DNA from: Ophiothrix spiculata
Lineage: Eukaryota; Echinodermata; Ophiuroidea; Amphilepidida; Ophiotrichidae
Strand: one strand, 5' to 3'
NCBI GenBank assembly: GCA_000969725.1
Contig: JXSR01S073014.1
DNA length: 38,123 nt
Below the pieces are notes generated by a model. The model was not told where the DNA came from. It was given only the letters and a program-made list of their open reading frames with translations, and searched no databases. Below, in pieces: positions 10,504 to 20,046 of the stretch. Each line of letters opens with the position of its first letter. Position 1 is the first letter of the stretch. Both the position numbers and the translations under genes were made by a program.

Positions 10504-11041
10504 AAGGTGTAAAAAGCAACATCTTGAGGGTTGTCAAAACAGAGCAGCAGATAAAGTATTCAAAAATATGCTCATTTTATTTATTACTTTTTATCCTTCA
10601 ATTTGTAAGTGAATTTTCTAAATTGTTCTTTTAATTTTTCCTCCAACATGAATAACTATACTTTGAATGCAAACAAGAAAAGTAAAACTGATTATTATTC
10701 TTCTGCAGCTGGTACAGCAATACTTTAGGGATTCCGTATTACCATGAAAAATAGTAAAGAAAAGAATTCAATATGATGAGCAAAAACATGGCAATCATTA
10801 GAAACGATTAGAGATGGAGCCATTAGATAAACATTCTTTCTTCTAAAATTGTTTCTAACAATTTGACCTTTGTTTCACCTGATAAAAGTATAAAAATTAA
10901 CACCTGATGGGTTATCAAAACAGAATAGCCTACGTGATCCTCATTTTAAAAATTCATTTTATTGCTTTTTTCCTCATTTTTTTAAAACTGAGTTTTCTAA
11001 ATGATTATTTTTTACTGGAGTTTGTATTTTGTCAAATAATA

Positions 11042-11186
11042 AGGGATGCACCATTATTAGATTGGGGGGGGGGGCAGGATGTTTAAAAAGAAAACCTCTC
11101 CACAGGCAGAAGAATACAAATCCCCCCTGAACATGGAATAGGCAGGAAAACAGTAATTTCCAGGGAAAAAATCTAATGGTGTGCCC
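11042..11186. mobile_element. 145-bp TIR insertion with ATA target site
   Basis: Ends AGGGATGCACCAT, then ATTAGATT, and AATCTAATGGTGTGCCC form an imperfect inverted repeat. ATA flanks both sides (11039-11041 and 11187-11189). The paralogous unit 2 has the uninterrupted sequence CCAAATAATAATAACTAC near 11706, which is exactly the expected pre-insertion site with a single ATA. A 3-bp target duplication would suit PIF/Harbinger-like elements, but the TIR is too short to assign a superfamily. A G-run (11065-11073) lies inside. Confidence 0.8.
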
Positions 11187-11317
11187 ATAATAACTACACT
11201 GTGAGTAAGGAGTAGAAAAGTGAAAGCTGATATCGATATCCTAGCTGTCTGTGAAGCAGGTGTGGTGATTCTCAAATTTTGAGGGATGCATTATTAAGCA
11301 AGCTCCCCCCCCCCCCT

Positions 11318-11508
11318 GACAAAAAAAATGTTTGGTTGACCTCCACAAATTCGCCCCCATTTTTCAAAACTTGAAAAAAGTTTTACTGTACAAAAGTATA
11401 CCCCGCCTAATTTTCAGATTACCATTTTTTCCTTTTAGAATTTTCTTTTTTGAAAACATTTTTAAGTTATAGTTTTCATTTTGTTTACATTTTAATACTG
11501 TTTTTAAA
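11318..11508 (+). mobile_element. Family A, 3'-truncated copy between duplication units
   Basis: GACAAAAAAAATGTTTGGTT at about 11318, then TGTACAAAAGTATACCCCGC and TAATACTGTTTTTAAA, follow the left half of the full copy at 2713. The match stops near 11508, about 15 bp before duplication unit 2 begins. The left terminus is replaced by a long C-run (11305-11316). The reverse open frame at 11364-11552 is not a gene. Confidence 0.85.
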
Positions 11509-11733
11509 TTATTGAGATAAATTTGTTTCAAATAATTTGACCTTTGTTTCACCTGATAAAAGTATAAAAATTAACACCTGATGGGTTATCAAAACAGAAC
11601 AGCCTACGTGATCGTCATTTTAAAAATGTATTTTATTGCTTTTTTCCTCATTTTTTTTTAAACGGAGTTTTGTAAATGATTATTTTTACTGGAGTTTGTA
11701 CTTTGCCAAATAATAATAACTACACTGTAAGTA

Positions 11734-12097
11734 AGGCCAAAAAAGATAAATTGTTTGGTTGTCCTCCACAACTCTTTTTGAGTAAGTGCAAGTTGGTTCA
11801 TTTTTTTTTTTTTTTATAGATTTTTTTCAAATGTAAGTCAAAGCTACACCAAATTATGGCCTCTATAAAGATGCAAATAAGTCTACTGTGCCAAAAAATT
11901 TCTTTATACAAGTGAACAAAATGAAAACAACAACTTAAAAAAATATTTTCAAAAGATCAAAATTCTCAAACTTTTTTGGAAATCTGAAAATTAGGTGCGG
12001 TATACTTTTGTACAGTAAAAACTTTTTTCCAGTTTTAGAAAAAGGGGGGGGCGGGGAAAGAAAACCAAAAAACTTTTTTTTTTTTTTTTTTTTTGCT
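11734..12097 (-). mobile_element. Family A, full-length copy in reverse orientation
   Basis: Starts AGGCCAAAAAAGATAAATTG, then TTTGGTTGTCCTC, and ends in a long T-run and GCT, with TA on both sides (11732-11733 and 12098-12099). It is the reverse complement of the copy at 2713 throughout, including GGTATACTTTTGTACAGTA. Duplication unit 1 carries the empty site, GTGAGTAAGGAGTAGAAAAG near 11201, with a single TA. This directly demonstrates a TA target-site duplication and dates the insertion after the duplication. Confidence 0.95.
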
Positions 12098-12342
12098 TAA
12101 GGAGTAGAAAAGTGAAAGCAAAGCTGCTATCAATTCCCTAGCTGTGAAGCAGATGTGGTAATTTTCAAAATTTTGAGGGATGCATTATTAAGTAAGGCCC
12201 CCTTATTTTGCTGGAAAAAGATACTTATGTTATGGCCTATCTTGGGGAATTTTGGTAACCTAGAATATAATGATAAACGTGGACCCATTTTTATTGATTT
12301 CTTGTGTGAAAAGTGATCTCTTAGATAAGCAAATTCCTGTTA

Positions 12343-12623
12343 AGCCGAAAACATACTCGGCCTCCAAACAAATTTTTCGCTACACCAAACATTTGGTCGT
12401 GACGTCAAAATGACGAGTGACCCCAAACAAAATAACGTCAACACCGAGTTGAGACCAAATAAAATTTTGCGCTAGATTGCACATGCTATTGAATTGCCAT
12501 ATACATTGGACCAAATGTTTGCTACCCGTTCATACTTTAAGTTCGATGTCAAATATTTGGTGACGTCATGACCAAATGTTTGGTAGGAAAAATTTTGTTT
12601 GGGGGCAGAGTATGATTTCGCCT
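12343..12623 (+). mobile_element. Family F TIR element, copy 1
   Basis: The left arm reads AGCCGAAAACATACTCGGCC, then TCCAAACAAATTTTTCGC, ACCAAACATTTGGTCGTGAC and GTCA. The right arm mirrors it (GACGTCATGACCAAATGTTT, GTTTGGGGGCAGAGTATG, CGCCT). TA lies on each side (12341-12342 and 12624-12625). The TIR is long, about 65 bp, and carries TGACGTCA-like (CRE-type) palindromes. The interior has TTGCGCTAGATTGCACATGC. An inverted second copy is at 19086-19358. Non-coding, 281 bp, Tc1/mariner-like by target site only. Confidence 0.9.
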
Positions 12624-12625
12624 TA

Positions 12626-13182
12626 TGTCATAATTTGTACAACATACCGACCACGATTACTGAACAAAGTTTGAATAAAAATCGCTGTATTTTAGATACA
12701 CTTGCATGGACAAGAAAAGGCTGACAATCACAAAGCTATGAATGGTCTAGTCTCATCTTAGGAATACCATGACAAAAGATATATTGCCGTATTTTTTTCG
12801 TCAAATGTCTACTGTGCCCCATGCATTTTAGTTCAAAAAACCTTCTGACTATGCTTCTTCCAAAAATCATTATTTAGCAGGTCTTTTTCATGTCATTGTC
12901 GCAACAAAAAATTCCTCGCATTTTGTATTGGAAAGTGTTTGAATGACCTAAATCGATGCTATTTCATTCACCTCAGGTAGGCTCATAGTTTTGACATAAG
13001 GTCCTCAAGTATGCCGGTCTATATTTGTATTTTCTTTGCATTTTTAAAGTACATTCTTCCTTACATGAACATACAAGAAAGCATCACAGAAATTCAAGAT
13101 GAGTACTTACTTGCCCAGGACTGGGGATAGGGGAGGGGCCCCGCTCAGATGAAGCACATTGAACACAGGTTTTCAAAACAGA
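12626..13182. other. Intergenic, nothing recognised
   Basis: I found no open frame of note, no inverted ends and no partner repeat here. Confidence 0.4.
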
Positions 13183-13600
13183 CCATTTGTGGCTGTCGAA
13201 TGAGCCGTAAATACCAGAAACTTTATTTTGTGATACAGGTGAAAATACATGTCAAGGTCATAATTTGCCAAAATTGAATTTTTGATAGATTCAATATACT
13301 TTTGGTTACTACAAAATAACAGCAATGTTTCATTTCAAGAAAATGTAAATTAAATCTGCATATTTTTTAAGACAATCAACGGAAAATATACGGCTTACTG
13401 ATCTTTGAACGCGTTTATCTAAGATATACGTTTTACTCCCTGACAACCTTTGACAGACCATAACTTGACTTCTAGAAATCGTGTGAAGTTCATTAAGGTA
13501 TCATTTTAATTCTTAAAGCATGGTTTTTGCAAATAATTAAAAAGGTGAAAATTACCAGAGTTGGCATTTACGGCTGGTTTGGGATGGACGGTCACATATA
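13183..13600. mobile_element. Family G TIR element, two-ended copy
   Basis: The left end CATTTGTGGCTGTCGAATGA, then GCCGTAAATACCAG, and the right end, read in reverse (ATGTGACCGTCCATCCCAAA, then CCAGCCGTAAATGCCA), are related inverted ends. The right half (13396-13600) is repeated as stand-alone half-copies at 6861-7050 and 25192-25382. The left half has no other copy in the window. Non-coding, about 418 bp. Confidence 0.75.
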
Positions 13601-14038
13601 TATTAGGAAAACTGCATTTTGATCTAATTGTAAAAATGTATTTAGTGAGGGTTATTGTTTACTGCCTGTAACATTGACTGGTTTTTCCTTGTTTTTCTGA
13701 CCGTGTACACTTACCTTAATATTGCTTTTAAGTTTTTAATCAAGTCTACATTATAATGTGTTTGAAAAATGTTCATGCAGACAAAAACTGAACACAGTAA
13801 ACTAGGTTAGCCTGTTATTATGTGCGAATTTGCAAATCATGCGTTCAACACCCTTTTCAGCTTTGTGCAGAAATTTGTAGGTTGTTTCCAACATGTTGCT
13901 TTCACAGCAGTGTGGCAGTGGATAAGATAATTCATAAGTGAAAATTTAGACTCAATGCGATACCTGTTCAACTGGATTTGAGGAAAAGTAAAAAAAACAA
14001 ACATATTTGTTTCTCGTCCCCTTGCGCTTTTTTTTTTG
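13601..14038. other. Intergenic, nothing recognised
   Basis: AT-rich; no gene, RNA or TIR recognised. Confidence 0.4.
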
Positions 14039-14182
14039 AAGTTTTTTCAAACTCGTTTTTATTTTGTAAATTGTCTATTATAAGGCCAAAAAAAGGAAAC
14101 AAGTTCATTTCTGGTAACCCGCACACGTTTCTGTGAACTTACATATTTCCCGCATTAATTTTTTTTTCACATTTCTTATCAA
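14039..14182. repeat. Left copy of a 145-bp repeat that flanks the N gap
   Basis: Nearly identical to 14446-14591, with about six differences, mostly single bases and homopolymer length. It runs up to the last base before the gap. It contains TAAGGCCAAAAAAA, a terminus like that of families A and B, followed by GTAACCCGCACACGTTTCTG. Confidence 0.95.
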
Positions 14183-14445
14183 NNNNNNNNNNNNNNNNNN
14201 NNNNNNNNNNNNNNNNNNNNNNNNNNNNNNNNNNNNNNNNNNNNNNNNNNNNNNNNNNNNNNNNNNNNNNNNNNNNNNNNNNNNNNNNNNNNNNNNNNNN
14301 NNNNNNNNNNNNNNNNNNNNNNNNNNNNNNNNNNNNNNNNNNNNNNNNNNNNNNNNNNNNNNNNNNNNNNNNNNNNNNNNNNNNNNNNNNNNNNNNNNNN
14401 NNNNNNNNNNNNNNNNNNNNNNNNNNNNNNNNNNNNNNNNNNNNN
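14183..14445. other. Assembly gap (263 N)
   Basis: All bases are N. The open frames reported across it are artefacts of translating N. Confidence 1.
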
Positions 14446-14591
14446 AAGTTTTTTCTAACTTGTTTTTATTTTGTAAATTGTCTATTATAAGGCCAAAAAA
14501 AGAAACAAGTTCATTTCTGGTAACCCGCACACGTTTCTGTGAAGTTACATATTTCCGGCATTAATTTTTTTTTTTTCACATTTCTTATCAA
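14446..14591. repeat. Right copy of the 145-bp gap-flanking repeat
   Basis: Begins on the first called base after the gap and repeats 14039-14182 in the same order and orientation, ending CACATTTCTTATCAA. Because the homologous stretch exactly reaches the gap on both sides, overlapping contig ends are a likely explanation. Confidence 0.95.
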
Positions 14592-15569
14592 CAAAAATCT
14601 TTATTTTTGATAAATAAAACAATTCTGTAAAAAAGATTACAGGAGACGTGCGTAAAAAACTTAATAACAATTAATCGTTCATATGTTTATGCTAGGTTCT
14701 GTAGCCATTTAAAAGTGAAATTTTTCAATTTTTCGGTCATAAAGGTTATTTTGGAATCGCCCAATACTGAATCTATGCCTTGAGTTATTTATCCCAATAT
14801 TTTATTCAATTTTCTCTCTACTGCACCTAACATGTTGACCTAACAGTGCAGGTGCATTTTTTTATCAAGAGTGACTAGGCCTAGTTAAAATAAAAGTTGA
14901 AGTTACTAGCCCACTTTTATATGAAACTGTGACAAAAGATCTCCATAAAGAACACTGATGCATCTAGAATTATCCTCACAGCAGTATAGCCCTATCTCAT
15001 GTATATAGGAAATAGATACACGTAGATGAACTAACATATGAATTTTGTTACAAAAACCTTTTAGAAGCGGCATGACGTTAGCACTGAGTACATTAGTGTT
15101 TGGTTGTATAATATAACACGGCTAGTAACCTTGGATGGTAATATTATCCACCTATAACTACACCTGAGACTAGATAAGATAATAAAGGACGGAATAATGA
15201 ACATACATGAAGCTTCATCATGTATACAAATACATCATACTATATACTACATTGCATTTGAAAATGGAACATGGTATGTCATAGTTTTAAGTATTTTCTC
15301 CATCAAAAAGCTCAATGATCATGCTTTTAGCCGTATGATACATGATAATATCGGACGGTACGCATGATAATGACAAAATTGGTTGATTTACGCCCAATAT
15401 TTATTGGTCTTGCTATGAGTTTTAAATTTTTTTTGTAACCCATAGCTCGACCATGGGCTGAATTTATCCAATTTTGTATTAGTCTTGGCTTCTGACAAGA
15501 GATTGGAACCAATGACCAATAGTTACTTTGGGTATATAGACCAAATTATATTTAAATCATTCTAAATTT
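14592..15569. other. Intergenic, no gene recognised
   Basis: AT-rich. Short opposing frames (15327-15512 and neighbours) have no recognisable domain. No TIR or internal repeat was found. Confidence 0.4.
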
Positions 15570-15584
15570 ATGCACTTTTCAGCT

Positions 15585-15905
15585 GTTTATCCAGCCCCTG
15601 CCCTGCGCACTAGCGGGGGAACTTGGATAATTTTTTTGACATATTCCCCGCAATTTTCTGCCCACTTCCCAGCAGAACAGGGCATTTTCAAGCGCCGTAA
15701 CCAGACCAAGTCCCGGCCCCAATACCACGAGGTGGCCCCGTCTAGAGAACAAACAATTCCTGACCCAAATAATCACATCAAGCTACTGCCATAACCCCAT
15801 ACTTGTTCCCCCATCCCCCGGGACATCTACTATGCACAAATCCCCTGGCCTATCATGACAAATTCCCCGCTAGACCTAAGTGGGTACCCATGGGCTGGGG
15901 AAACA
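15585..15905. other. GC-rich patch of unknown origin
   Basis: This segment is about half G+C, in contrast to its AT-rich surroundings, with C-runs such as CCCCCATCCCCCGGGAC near 15810. The motif TTCCCCGC occurs at about 15645 and 15863. CCATGGGCTG occurs at 15450 and again, as part of CCCATGGGCTGGGG, at 15888. Opposing open frames cover 15570-15794 but neither shows a domain. It could be an old repeat, a CpG-poor regulatory patch or a decayed exon; the sequence does not decide. Confidence 0.5.
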
Positions 15906-16059
15906 ACTGACAAGCGCATTATGGCTAATAGTCCAAGAGTATTAGCTCATATAGGTAAAAAGGTGGACATTTTTGGTAACAAGCTGAATTTTTCAGAATA
16001 GGTGCAGAAATATGTGTAGAATAACTGGTAAAAAGTCCTCGGAAATCCCGTGTGGGCAT

Positions 16060-17570
16060 TTTCCGAAATCCAAGATGGCGTCCAAAATGGCCGCCAAAAT
16101 AACATATTTTCATTAATATGGCTTTAAAACTAATTGGTAAGCACTCAAAACTCGAACTTATCATTAGGAAATTGCTTCTGGAGCTGTAGCAAACAAATTT
16201 GGATCAAAATAAAATCATATGTATGTTTCAAATTCAAAATGGCCGCCAAAATAGCATATTTTAACTAAAATCAACAAAAATATCCTTTGATATGCTAATT
16301 ATCATAAATAATCAACAGAAAGTGACATTTATGGCAACAACAAGATCATATGTCCCTTAATTATGATGTTAAAATGATTAAAATTGAAAAGGCACCCGCA
16401 CCAAGATCCAAAATGGCCGCCAAAATATGTTTTAATACACAAAAATGTGTTAAAACGACTTAAAAACAGCATCAAGCACACTAAATATCATAAATAATCA
16501 ACAGAAAATGACATTAAGAGCTACAACAAGATAATTAGTCCCTTACTTATGCTGTTAACATGTTTAAAATTCAAAATGCGCCAGTACTGAGATCCAAAAT
16601 GGCCGACAAAATACGCTTAAATGCGCTAAATATGAGTAAATTGACTTTAAAACAGCATCAAACCCACTAGAGCTTTTAAGATAGTTGATGGAAAATGATT
16701 TTGAGAGTTAGAGCAACTATATTTTCCCCAAGTTGGCCTGCTAACAAGCTTGAAATTCAAAAGTGAGCTTGAACTGAGATCTAAAATGGCCGCCAAAATA
16801 CGCTTAAATGCGCAAAATATGAGTAAATTGACTTTAAAACAGCATCAAACCAACTACAGCTTTTAAGATATTTGATGGAAAATGTTTTTTAAGAGTTAGA
16901 GCAACTTTATTTTCCCCAAATTGGCCTGCTAACAAGCTTGAAATTCCAAAGGGAGCTAAAATGGCCACCAAAATATGTTTTAATGCACTAAAAATTGGTT
17001 AAAAAACTTCAAAATAGCATAAGATATTTGATGAAAATGGTTTTTAGAGAAACAACAGCTGCATATGCCCCCACATTAGGCTGTTAACAAAAATGTGGTG
17101 TGTTTGATGCTGTTTTAAAATCATTTAACCAATTTTTGAGCATATATAAGCGTATTTTGGAGGCCATTTTGGATCTCAGTAAAAGCAAAATTTGGAATTT
17201 TAAGCTTGTTATAACAACCTAATATAGGGGCAAATATATATGTAACTCTCAAAACAATATTCTATCAAATATCTTGAAACATATAGTGTATTTGATGCTG
17301 TTTTAAAGTTGTTTAAACCATTTTTAGCACATTTAAGCATATTTTGGCAGCCATTTTGGATCTCGGTACTGGTGCCATTTAGAATTTTAAGCCTAATTTG
17401 GAGACAAATATATTTGTTGTAACGCTCAAAACTACTTTCCATCAATTATTTTGAACAAGTGGTGTGTTTGATGTTGTTTTTAAGTAGTTTTAGCCCATTT
17501 TTGGGCATTAAAACATATTTTGGCAGCCATTTTGGACCTTGGTACTGGCGCCATTTTGAATTAAAAACAT
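16060..17570. repeat. ~185-bp sub-repeats with an AAAATGGCCGCCAAAATA motif
   Basis: On the left side the motif CCAAAATGGCCGCCAAAATA or a close variant occurs near 16084, 16240, 16409, 16596, 16785 and 16960, spaced about 170-190 bp. Around it each unit repeats AACAGCATCAAAC, TTTTAAGATA and TGATGGAAAATG. On the right side the inverse (TTTTGGCAGCCATTTTGGAT) occurs near 17156, 17343 and 17519. The units form the two arms of the foldback element. The spacing is near that of a nucleosome repeat, which may be coincidence. Confidence 0.9.
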
Positions 17571-17666
17571 GTTAACATTATGATAAGGGGACAAATGATG
17601 TTGTTGTAGTCCTAAATGTCACTTTTTGTTGATTATTCATGATAATGGGCATTTCAAAGGATATAT

Positions 17667-18734
17667 ATCGGCCATTCTCACGAAAATGACGCCAGTAGCG
17701 ATATTTCGTTCTTTGGTCTGAAAATTTCTGTGTTTTGCTTAAGATAAGTAAACATGCTCATATTCCTGTAGCACTTGGTGAGCTCTACGCGGACATATAT
17801 ACTTTTCTATACTTTGTTTACCGTTATCTTGGTCATTTTGCACCCAGAAGACACCAAATTAGGCAAAAATGGCATGTCTTTGCAAGAGGCATCAAACACA
17901 TTTTCTTGTTCATACCCGTGTGGTTTATTTCTCCAAATGCATCAATAATATCAGATTATTACCCATTTTGAAAGTTGTATTTCCCAGTAAGCCACAAGAA
18001 ACCAGTATAGTGTTTCCGCGAAATCAGTGTATATTACGTTATCCATATACTTTCTTGATTCCAAAGATCACAGTGAACTGCAACCATAAAACTTTTTGCA
18101 TAACTTGAAGGCTAACATATGTGTACATTTGTAAATCATAACATTGAAAATCTATGTCATAAGTTTGGCTTTTAAAAAACAATTATATTCCAAAATTTAT
18201 TGCGACCGTTTTAAGCATGTATATTACGTTATCACCAAATCTAAGTTATGCAAGAGTCTAGACTACTTTTATGCATATCAAGCCATAGGCCCTCATCCCC
18301 TGACCATGATTAGCCAAAATAACCAGCACTATATGTGACTATCTTAATTTGAGGGATAGAAAAACATCAAAATGTATATTACGTTATGTATATTACGTTA
18401 TCCAATGCAAGAACCAGAATTATGAAGATCCTTGAATTTATTTCTTATGTCAATTTTAGGGTTCTCTGAGTTGCCCCTCGAAGTAATTGAGCAACTTTAT
18501 TTTAATTGTTGCCTCAAATAGGGCAGGACAGGCACTTGTTTGACAGCTCTTCCTATATGCTAAATTTGAAAGGTCTTGTATAAAAATATAAGAATAGTGG
18601 TGTTCATAACTTTTGTGGTTCCATGGTACTTGATATACTAGCTAATAAAAAAAGTTAATTGAAGAAGCTTCTATGAAACTTTATTTTTTTGATTTTCCAA
18701 CTCAAGTGGAGTCATATTCGTGAGAATGGCCGAT
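17667..18734. mobile_element. 1.07-kb TIR element nested in the foldback element
   Basis: Ends ATCGGCCATTCTCACGAA, then AATGACGCCA (17667) and the inverse at 18706-18734 form a 29-bp inverted repeat with two mismatches. The host foldback sequence is cut at this point. Left flank AAAGGATAT and right flank GTCAATTTTAGGTAAAATAT rejoin to match the reverse complement of the other arm (near 16250-16290). ATAT lies on both borders, a candidate 4-bp target duplication. The motif TGTATATTACGTTAT occurs four times inside. Open frames at 17735-18338 overlap each other and show no transposase motif, so it seems non-autonomous. Confidence 0.85.
18028..18401 (+). repeat. Four copies of TGTATATTACGTTAT
   Basis: The exact 15-mer occurs at 18028, 18218, 18373 and 18387; the last two overlap in a 14-bp tandem. 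All lie inside the nested element and in one orientation. Repeated internal motifs in DNA transposons often bind transposase, but here that is only an inference. Confidence 0.9.
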
Positions 18735-19085
18735 ATGTCAATTTTAGGTAAAATATGCTATTCTGGCGGCCATTTTGAATTTGAAACATGCACATGATCT
18801 TATTTTTGGCCTAATGTGTTTGCTACAGCTCCAGAAGCAGTTTCCCTGTTATTTGCTTTAAACTTAAGTGGTTTATAAGTTGTTTTCAAACTATTAAAAT
18901 GAAAATATAGCATTTTGGCGGCCATTTTGGACGCCATCTTGAATTTCAGAAAATGCCCACAGGGGATTTTCGAGGACTTTTTATCAGTGATTCTACACAT
19001 ATTTCTGGACCTATTCTGAAAAAATCAGCTTGTTACCAAAAATGTCCATATTAAAACTAATACTCTTGGACTATAATCAAAGTTA

Positions 19086-19358
19086 GGCTCAAAACATAGT
19101 CGGCCTCCAAACAAAATTTTCGCTACCAAATATTTGGTAGTTATGTCACCAAATACTTGCCATCAAATTTAAAATATGAACCGGTAACAAACATTTGTTG
19201 CAATGTATATGGCAATTCAATACATGTGCAATCTAGCGCACAATTTTATTTGGTACCAACTCGGTGTTGAAGTTATTTTATTTGGAGTCACACGTCATTT
19301 AACAACCAAATGTTTGGTAGCGAAAATTTTGTTTGGAGGCCGGCTATGTTTTCACCCT
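19086..19358 (-). mobile_element. Family F TIR element, copy 2, reverse orientation
   Basis: Ends GGCTCAAAACATAGTCGGCC, then TCCAAACAAAATTTTCGC, and the mirror GTTTGGAGGCCGGCTATG. TA lies at 19084-19085 and 19359-19360. The interior is the reverse complement of the 12.3-kb copy: GTATATGGCAATTCAATACA, GTGCAATCTAGCGCA, ACTCGGTGTTGAAGTTATTT. It sits only about 11 bp outside the right end of the foldback element. The frame at 19203-19457 is not a gene. Confidence 0.9.
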
Positions 19359-19360
19359 TA

Positions 19361-20046
19361 TTACACGAAATGTAGTTCTAAAAGGTCCATGGTTCATAAG
19401 TTTAAAGATGCAAAACCAAAGAAGAGGAATCAAGTTCCATATCTCTGTATTTACTGAAGATGGATATGTTTCAACTTGTTTATGTTAGAATAGATAATAT
19501 TGAAGTGAAGGAAAACAACTTTCTGTGGAAACATGCATATAGGATTTGGATAAACCTGATTTTGATAACAACTAGTCCCTCCCACTTACAAAAACCATCT
19601 ACAATTCCACACCCAGCATCAGTGACAGAGCGACCACCCAAACACTCTCACACTTCCTCCCTCCAGTAATAACCAGCATTAAGCAATGACCTTAACAAAC
19701 AGAGGTGGTGGCTGCAGAGCTCTGCTTTCTACACCAACAGTTTGTTCAAGTAAAGTGTTTTCTCTCCAAACTCAATTAGGAAGTTGTAAAAACCATTTGA
19801 TTGAGGTAACAAGGTTATAATCACATTGGAGGTTGGACAGGAGAATGTTTAGCCTTGTTCTTGAAGTAAGGACATGCAATTCCTTGTTAGATCTACATGT
19901 AGAATGGCATCACTGTGTCCAAGCAGAATACCTAATTAAAGTATCATCCTATCTTATCCTATCTTTCATGTCTACAGGCCTAAACCACAAATAATTATTG
20001 ACATTTTACGTAAAAAATGATAGGCACAGTTGTGAAATACAAATGT
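19361..20046. other. Intergenic, no gene recognised
   Basis: Somewhat less AT-rich around 19590-19760, with C/A-rich strings, but the open frame at 19460-19669 shows no recognisable domain and no splice-flanked exon can be argued. Confidence 0.4.

Larger units (their letters stand above)
10505..12205. repeat. Tandem duplication block, one old and two recent copies
   Basis: Unit 1 (10849-11303) and unit 2 (11523-12196) share, in order, TTTGACCTTTGTTTCACCTG, AACACCTGATGGGTTATC, GCCTACGTGATC, ACTACACTGT, AGGAGTAGAAAAGTGAAAGC and TTTTGAGGGATGCATTATTA. A more diverged copy of the first part is visible at 10505-10640 (GAGGGTTGTCAAAACAGAGC onward). Unit 1 contains a 145-bp insertion absent from unit 2. 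Unit 2 contains a family A insertion absent from unit 1, and a truncated family A copy separates the units. No protein-coding frame is supported. Confidence 0.9.
15929..19074. mobile_element. Large foldback element, interrupted by a second element
   Basis: The left end TAGTCCAAGAGTATTAG (15929) is repeated in reverse at 19058-19074 (CTAATACTCTTGGACTA). The arms then match inward for hundreds of bases: GGACATTTTTGGTAACAAGC at about 15963 against GCTTGTTACCAAAAATGTCC near 19028, the AGATGGCGTCCAAAATGGCC block, TCTGGAGCTGTAGCAAACA, and further. The arms carry ~185-bp sub-repeats in opposite orientation and meet near 17075-17090. Without the 1.07-kb insert (17667-18734) the element is about 2.1 kb. 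No transposase frame was seen. The architecture resembles foldback transposons such as TU elements known from sea urchin, but sequence relation is not established. Confidence 0.85.

Noticed and set aside
14105..14564. Two open frames of about 140 codons across the gap
   Set aside because: They consist mostly of unknown bases, and N cannot show a stop codon.
14039..14591. Pair of LTRs flanking a retrotransposon
   Set aside because: Only 407 bp apart, no TG...CA ends, no primer-binding site visible, and the repeat coincides exactly with the gap borders.
15570..15794. Protein-coding exon in the GC-rich patch
   Set aside because: Both strands are open over nearly the same interval, as expected from base composition, and neither shows a domain or clear splice sites.
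16060..17570. CRISPR-like array
   Set aside because: Units are long, diverged and include the 'spacers' themselves; they form arms of an inverted repeat, and the window is eukaryotic in character.
17735..18338. Overlapping forward frames inside the nested element, a possible transposase
   Set aside because: No DDE/D or other transposase motif, the frames are in different registers, and the sequence includes repeated TGTATATTACGTTAT motifs.
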